This document shows positions 60,552 to 64,000 of a stretch of 64,000 bases of DNA, one piece after another. Each line of letters begins with the position of its first letter. Within the stretch, counting starts at the first letter, position 1. Both the position numbers and the translations under genes were made by a program. The DNA lies in the NCBI RefSeq assembly GCF_003148385.1, contig NZ_CP029463.1:1-64000 (forward strand), read 5' to 3'. Below the pieces are notes generated by a model. The model was given only the letters and a program-made list of their open reading frames with translations. It made no database searches and had not been told where the DNA came from. This stretch comes from Flavobacterium sediminis (GTDB lineage: Bacteria > Bacteroidota > Bacteroidia > Flavobacteriales > Flavobacteriaceae).

Positions 60552-61736
60552 ATGAAAACAGCATATATAGTAAAAGCATATAGAACAGCAGTGGGAAAAG
60601 CCCCAAAAGGAGTCTTCCGCTTTAAAAGACCGGATGAATTGGCTGCTGAAACTATTGAGCACATGATGAGCGAGTTACCGAATTTTGATAAAACTCGTAT
60701 TGATGACGTGATTGTAGGTAATGCAATGCCGGAAGCAGAACAAGGCTTGAATGTAGGTCGTTTAATTTCATTAATGGGATTAAAAATTGAAGACGTTCCG
60801 GGGGTAACAGTTAACAGATACTGTGCTTCAGGTTCTGAAACTATCGCTATGGCTACTGCTAAGATCCAATCTGGAATGGCAGATTGTATCATTGCCGGAG
60901 GAGCTGAAAGTATGAGTTACATTCCGATGGGAGGTTACAAACCTACCCCGGATTATAAAGTAGCGGCTCAGGGACACGAAGATTATTACTGGGGAATGGG
61001 GTTAACGGCTGAAGCAGTTGCTAATCAATTCAACGTTTCTCGTGAAGACCAAGATGAATTTGCTTATAATTCACATATGAAAGCCTTAAAAGCACAGGCT
61101 GATGGTAAATTTGACAAACAAATTGTTCCGATTACCGTTGAGCATACTTTTGTAAATGAAAAAGGAAAAAAAGAAACTAATTCTTATACCGTTTCAAAAG
61201 ATGAAGGACCAAGAGCAGGAACTTCTATTGAAGCATTGGCCAAACTTCGTCCTGTTTTTGCTGCTGACGGTAGCGTAACAGCGGGGAACTCCTCTCAAAT
61301 GAGTGACGGTGCCGCTTTTGTACTGATCATGAGTGAGGAAATGGTAAAAGAATTGAACCTTGAACCAATTGCCCGTTTAGTAAACTATGCCGCTGCCGGA
61401 GTTGAACCAAGAATTATGGGTATCGGACCGGTAAAAGCTATTCCGAAAGCATTAAAACAAGCCGGATTAAAACAATCTGACATTGAATTAATCGAATTGA
61501 ACGAGGCATTCGCTTCTCAATCCTTAGCCGTAATTCGCGAATTAGATCTGAATCCTGAAATTATCAATGTAAACGGAGGAGCTATTGCTTTAGGCCATCC
61601 GCTAGGTTGTACAGGAGCAAAACTTGCAGTTCAATTATTTGATGAAATGCGCTTACGCAACAACAAATACGGAATGGTTACAATGTGTGTAGGTACCGGA
61701 CAAGGTGCTGCTGCAATCTATGAATTTTTAAAATAA
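60552..61736 (+). CDS. acetyl-CoA C-acyltransferase (thiolase)
   Basis: 394 residues from ATG 60552. A frame from 60504 exists but adds a 16-residue hydrophobic piece absent from thiolases. Catalytic Cys in [14 protein letters not shown] (about 90), His in LNEAFASQS region and HPLGCTG (about 350), Cys in [11 protein letters not shown] (about 381). Releases acetyl-CoA in the last step of beta-oxidation. 84 bases after the fusion gene, 23 before the acyl-CoA dehydrogenase. Confidence 0.95.
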   Translation: MKTAYIVKAYRTAVGKAPKGVFRFKRPDELAAETIEHMMSELPNFDKTRIDDVIVGNAMPEAEQGLNVGRLISLMGLKIEDVPGVTVNRYCASGSETIAMATAKIQSGMADCIIAGGAESMSYIPMGGYKPTPDYKVAAQGHEDYYWGMGLTAEAVANQFNVSREDQDEFAYNSHMKALKAQADGKFDKQIVPITVEHTFVNEKGKKETNSYTVSKDEGPRAGTSIEALAKLRPVFAADGSVTAGNSSQMSDGAAFVLIMSEEMVKELNLEPIARLVNYAAAGVEPRIMGIGPVKAIPKALKQAGLKQSDIELIELNEAFASQSLAVIRELDLNPEIINVNGGAIALGHPLGCTGAKLAVQLFDEMRLRNNKYGMVTMCVGTGQGAAAIYEFLK

Positions 61737-61759
61737 AAATAATAAAAAAACAAATAAAG

Positions 61760-63550
61760 ATGGCTGATATTCTAAGAGGAGGTCAATTCCTAGTAAAAGA
61801 AACAAAGTGTGATGCTATTTTCACACCAGAAGATTTCTCGGAAGAGCAAATCATGATGCGCGATTCTGTAAAAGAATTCGTGGACAAAGAACTATGGGCA
61901 AACAAAGAGCGTTTTGAGAAAAAAGATTACGCTTTTACTGAAGAGTGTATGCGTAAAGCGGGCGAACTTGGATTCTTAAGCGTTGCTGTTCCTGAAGCTT
62001 ACGGCGGAATGGGAATGGGATTTGTAAATACCGTATTAGTATGTGATTACATCTCAGGAGCAACAGGTTCATTCTCTACCGCTTTCGGAGCCCATACTGG
62101 TATCGGTACAATGCCGATTACTTTATACGGTACAGAAGAACAAAAACAAAAATACGTTCCGAAATTAGCTTCCGGTGAGTGGTTTGGTGCTTACTGTTTA
62201 ACAGAGCCGGGTGCCGGTTCTGATGCTAATTCCGGAAAAACTAAAGCTGTTTTGTCAGAAGACGGAACACATTACAAAATTACCGGAGGTAAAATGTGGA
62301 TCTCTAATGCCGGGTTCTGTAATTTATTTATCGTTTTTGCACGTATTGAAGACGATAAGAACATTACCGGTTTTATTGTTGAGAACGATCCTTCAAACGG
62401 AATTTCTTTGGGTGATGAAGAACACAAATTAGGTATTCGCTCTTCTTCTACCCGTCAGGTTTTCTTCAACGAAACTAAAGTTCCGGTTGAAAACATGTTA
62501 GCAGGTCGCGGTGAAGGTTTCAAAATTGCTATGAATGCCTTAAACGTTGGTCGTATTAAACTTGGAGCGGCTTGTTTAGATGCTCAAAGAAGAAACATTA
62601 CAGAATCTGTAAAATATGCCAATGAAAGAATTCAGTTTAAAACACCTATTTCTAGTTTTGGTGCTATTCAGGCGAAATTAGCTGAAATGGCAACTTCTGC
62701 TTATGCCGGAGAAAGTGCAACCTATCGTGCTGCTGCCGACATTCAGAAACGTATTGAAATTCGTCAAGAAGAAGGAAATACACATCAGGAAGCTGAACTA
62801 AAGGGTGTTGAAGAATTTGCTATAGAATGTTCTATCTTAAAAGTAGCAGTTTCTGAAGATATCCAAAACTGTTCTGACGAAGGTATTCAGATCTTCGGTG
62901 GTATGGGATTCTCTGAAGACACTCCAATGGAAAGTGCTTGGAGAGATGCTCGTATTGCTCGTATCTATGAAGGTACAAACGAGATCAACCGTATGCTTTC
63001 TGTAGGTATGTTGATCAAAAAAGCAATGAAAGGTCACGTTGATTTACTAGGTCCGGCTATGGCTGTTGCCGAAGAATTAATGGGAATCCCTTCATTCGAT
63101 ACTCCGGATTACACCGAACTTTTTGCAGAAGAAAAAGAAATGATCGCAAAATTGAAAAAATCATTCTTAATGGTTGCCGGTGCGGCAGTTCAAAAATTCG
63201 GACAAGAATTAGACAAACACCAACAGTTATTAATGGCTGCTGCTGATATGCTAATTGAAATTTACATGGCAGAAAGCACAATTTTAAGAACTGAAAAATT
63301 AGTTAAAAAAGTAGGCGAAGAGAAAGCTCAGGAACAAATTGCAATGGCTCAATTGTATTTATACAATGCTGTAGATATCATTACTAAAAGAGGAAAAGAA
63401 GGAATCGTTTCTTTTGCAGAAGGTGATGAACAACGCATGATGTTAATGGGATTACGCCGTTTTACAAAATATGTAAACATGCCAAATGTGGTAGCGTTAC
63501 GAGACAAAATTGCTGCTAAATTAATTTCAGAAAACCAATACTGTTATTAA
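61760..63550 (+). CDS. acyl-CoA dehydrogenase, long form (VLCAD-like)
   Basis: 596 residues. Acyl-CoA dehydrogenase core (YCLTEPGAGSDANSGKTKAV in FAD/substrate loop, KMWISNAGFCNLF, MLAGRGEGFKIAMNALNVGR) with the catalytic Glu in YEGTNEINR (about residue 412). A further 180-residue C-terminal helical domain resembles that of VLCAD/ACAD9 proteins, so long-chain substrates are likely. First step of beta-oxidation, with electrons to ETF. Last gene of the operon; a hairpin follows. Confidence 0.94.
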   Translation: MADILRGGQFLVKETKCDAIFTPEDFSEEQIMMRDSVKEFVDKELWANKERFEKKDYAFTEECMRKAGELGFLSVAVPEAYGGMGMGFVNTVLVCDYISGATGSFSTAFGAHTGIGTMPITLYGTEEQKQKYVPKLASGEWFGAYCLTEPGAGSDANSGKTKAVLSEDGTHYKITGGKMWISNAGFCNLFIVFARIEDDKNITGFIVENDPSNGISLGDEEHKLGIRSSSTRQVFFNETKVPVENMLAGRGEGFKIAMNALNVGRIKLGAACLDAQRRNITESVKYANERIQFKTPISSFGAIQAKLAEMATSAYAGESATYRAAADIQKRIEIRQEEGNTHQEAELKGVEEFAIECSILKVAVSEDIQNCSDEGIQIFGGMGFSEDTPMESAWRDARIARIYEGTNEINRMLSVGMLIKKAMKGHVDLLGPAMAVAEELMGIPSFDTPDYTELFAEEKEMIAKLKKSFLMVAGAAVQKFGQELDKHQQLLMAAADMLIEIYMAESTILRTEKLVKKVGEEKAQEQIAMAQLYLYNAVDIITKRGKEGIVSFAEGDEQRMMLMGLRRFTKYVNMPNVVALRDKIAAKLISENQYCY

Positions 63551-63584
63551 TTACAGCAACATTTTGGTTTAGTTTGTTAAAAGT

Positions 63585-63612
63585 AAAGGCTGCCTAAGGC
63601 AGCCTTTCTTAT
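63585..63612. terminator. bidirectional terminator hairpin
   Basis: AAAGGCTGCC-TAA-GGCAGCCTTT, then a weak T tract. Between the converging acyl-CoA dehydrogenase and antiporter genes. Confidence 0.8.
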
Positions 63613-63617
63613 GTTAA

Positions 63618-64000
63618 TTAAGGAAGTACCTCATTTTTTTCTTCATCTACGGGTTCTTCTTCTACCTGTACCTTATCTTTTTTGTCAAAGATCAACCCTA
63701 TCATCATAACCAGAGCTGACAAAACAATAACCTGAATAATCAATGCTTTATTGACTAAAGGAATCTTACTCTCCAAAGGGATTTTCAAGAACAATAAGAT
63801 CGTGATCAACCCTCGAGGAGCAATAAATAATAACGGCATCAATTTTACTTTAAACACTTTTAGCTGAATCGCTCTGACCAAGTAGATCAATGCTACAATT
63901 CCCAGAGCCAACTCTAGCGTATTAGGATTTAATATATCTTCCGTTTTCATTAAAAAGCCAAACAATAAAAAGAACAGTGAACGAACTAAAAAAGCGGCCT
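63618..64000 (-). CDS. cation:proton antiporter, C-terminal part (cut by window edge)
   Basis: 127 residues remain; the frame is open to the window edge (…AAFLVRSLFFLLFGFLMKTE…), so Met-like codons such as the one at 63965 are internal. Four hydrophobic segments and the block MPLLFIAPRGLITILLFL fit the last membrane helices of CPA-type sodium/potassium:proton antiporters, followed by an acidic cytoplasmic tail (EEEPVDEEKNEVLP). Confidence 0.75.
   Translation of the reverse strand, partial: AAFLVRSLFFLLFGFLMKTEDILNPNTLELALGIVALIYLVRAIQLKVFKVKLMPLLFIAPRGLITILLFLKIPLESKIPLVNKALIIQVIVLSALVMMIGLIFDKKDKVQVEEEPVDEEKNEVLP

Noticed and set aside
60470..60892. Minus-strand open frame of 140 codons over the thiolase start
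   Set aside because: Shadow of the thiolase reading frame; the plus strand holds the catalytic motif.

Overview
The window is a stretch of chromosome from an AT-rich member of the Bacteroidota, most likely a Flavobacteriaceae species close to Flavobacterium. Signs are the TAnnTTTG type -7 promoter boxes, the rarity of Shine-Dalgarno sites, a menaquinone pathway, bacillithiol synthesis (bshB1), several SusC/TonB-type and lipobox-bearing surface proteins, and families typical of this group (DUF4876, DUF4382, reversed FadJ-type fusion, long PurL).

Layout. 1-12292 (minus strand): one probable operon of secreted proteins: two small proteins, a 1926-aa SpvB/RHS-associated protein, a 1350-aa LRR/von Willebrand A protein with a short YD-repeat tail, a small LolA-like protein and the start of another secreted protein cut by the window edge. 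12489-16100 (minus): menaquinone genes menB, menA, a UPF0173 hydrolase and a frameshifted menC. 16228-18997 (plus): secreted C1 peptidase, PH-like membrane protein, serine hydrolase lipoprotein. 19121-25947 (plus): TonB-dependent receptor, frameshifted DUF4876 lipoprotein, outer-membrane barrel and di-heme cytochrome c peroxidase. 25950-34117: ygiD-like dioxygenase (minus), then a housekeeping run (DUF2520, kdsC, UbiA-like, maf, PIG-L, a 34-aa membrane peptide, sodium:solute symporter). 34187-36401: cold-adaptation module with a long leader, DEAD-box helicase and two cold-shock proteins.

36.4-43.9 kb is the accessory region. A 94-bp terminator/promoter repeat occurs twice and brackets two secreted proteins. 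After the second copy come four single-gene units, all on the plus strand, each followed within a few bases by an imperfectly palindromic element of about 140-180 bp with TACAGCTAAC...GTTAGCTGTA-like ends. One unit encodes a TIR-domain protein broken at an A9 run. The arrangement resembles an integron cassette array (ORF plus attC) with no integrase in view, and is the best candidate here for an undescribed system.

44.1-64 kb returns to core functions: tRNA-His, bshB1, isochorismate synthase with a hotdog thioesterase, two lipoproteins, purL, two tandem long-chain acyl-CoA synthetases, a DUF4382 lipoprotein, and a MarR-headed beta-oxidation operon (3-hydroxyacyl-CoA dehydrogenase/enoyl-CoA hydratase, thiolase, acyl-CoA dehydrogenase) with a perfect palindrome in front. 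A cation:proton antiporter enters from the right edge. No CRISPR array, rRNA, insertion sequence or integrase gene was seen.
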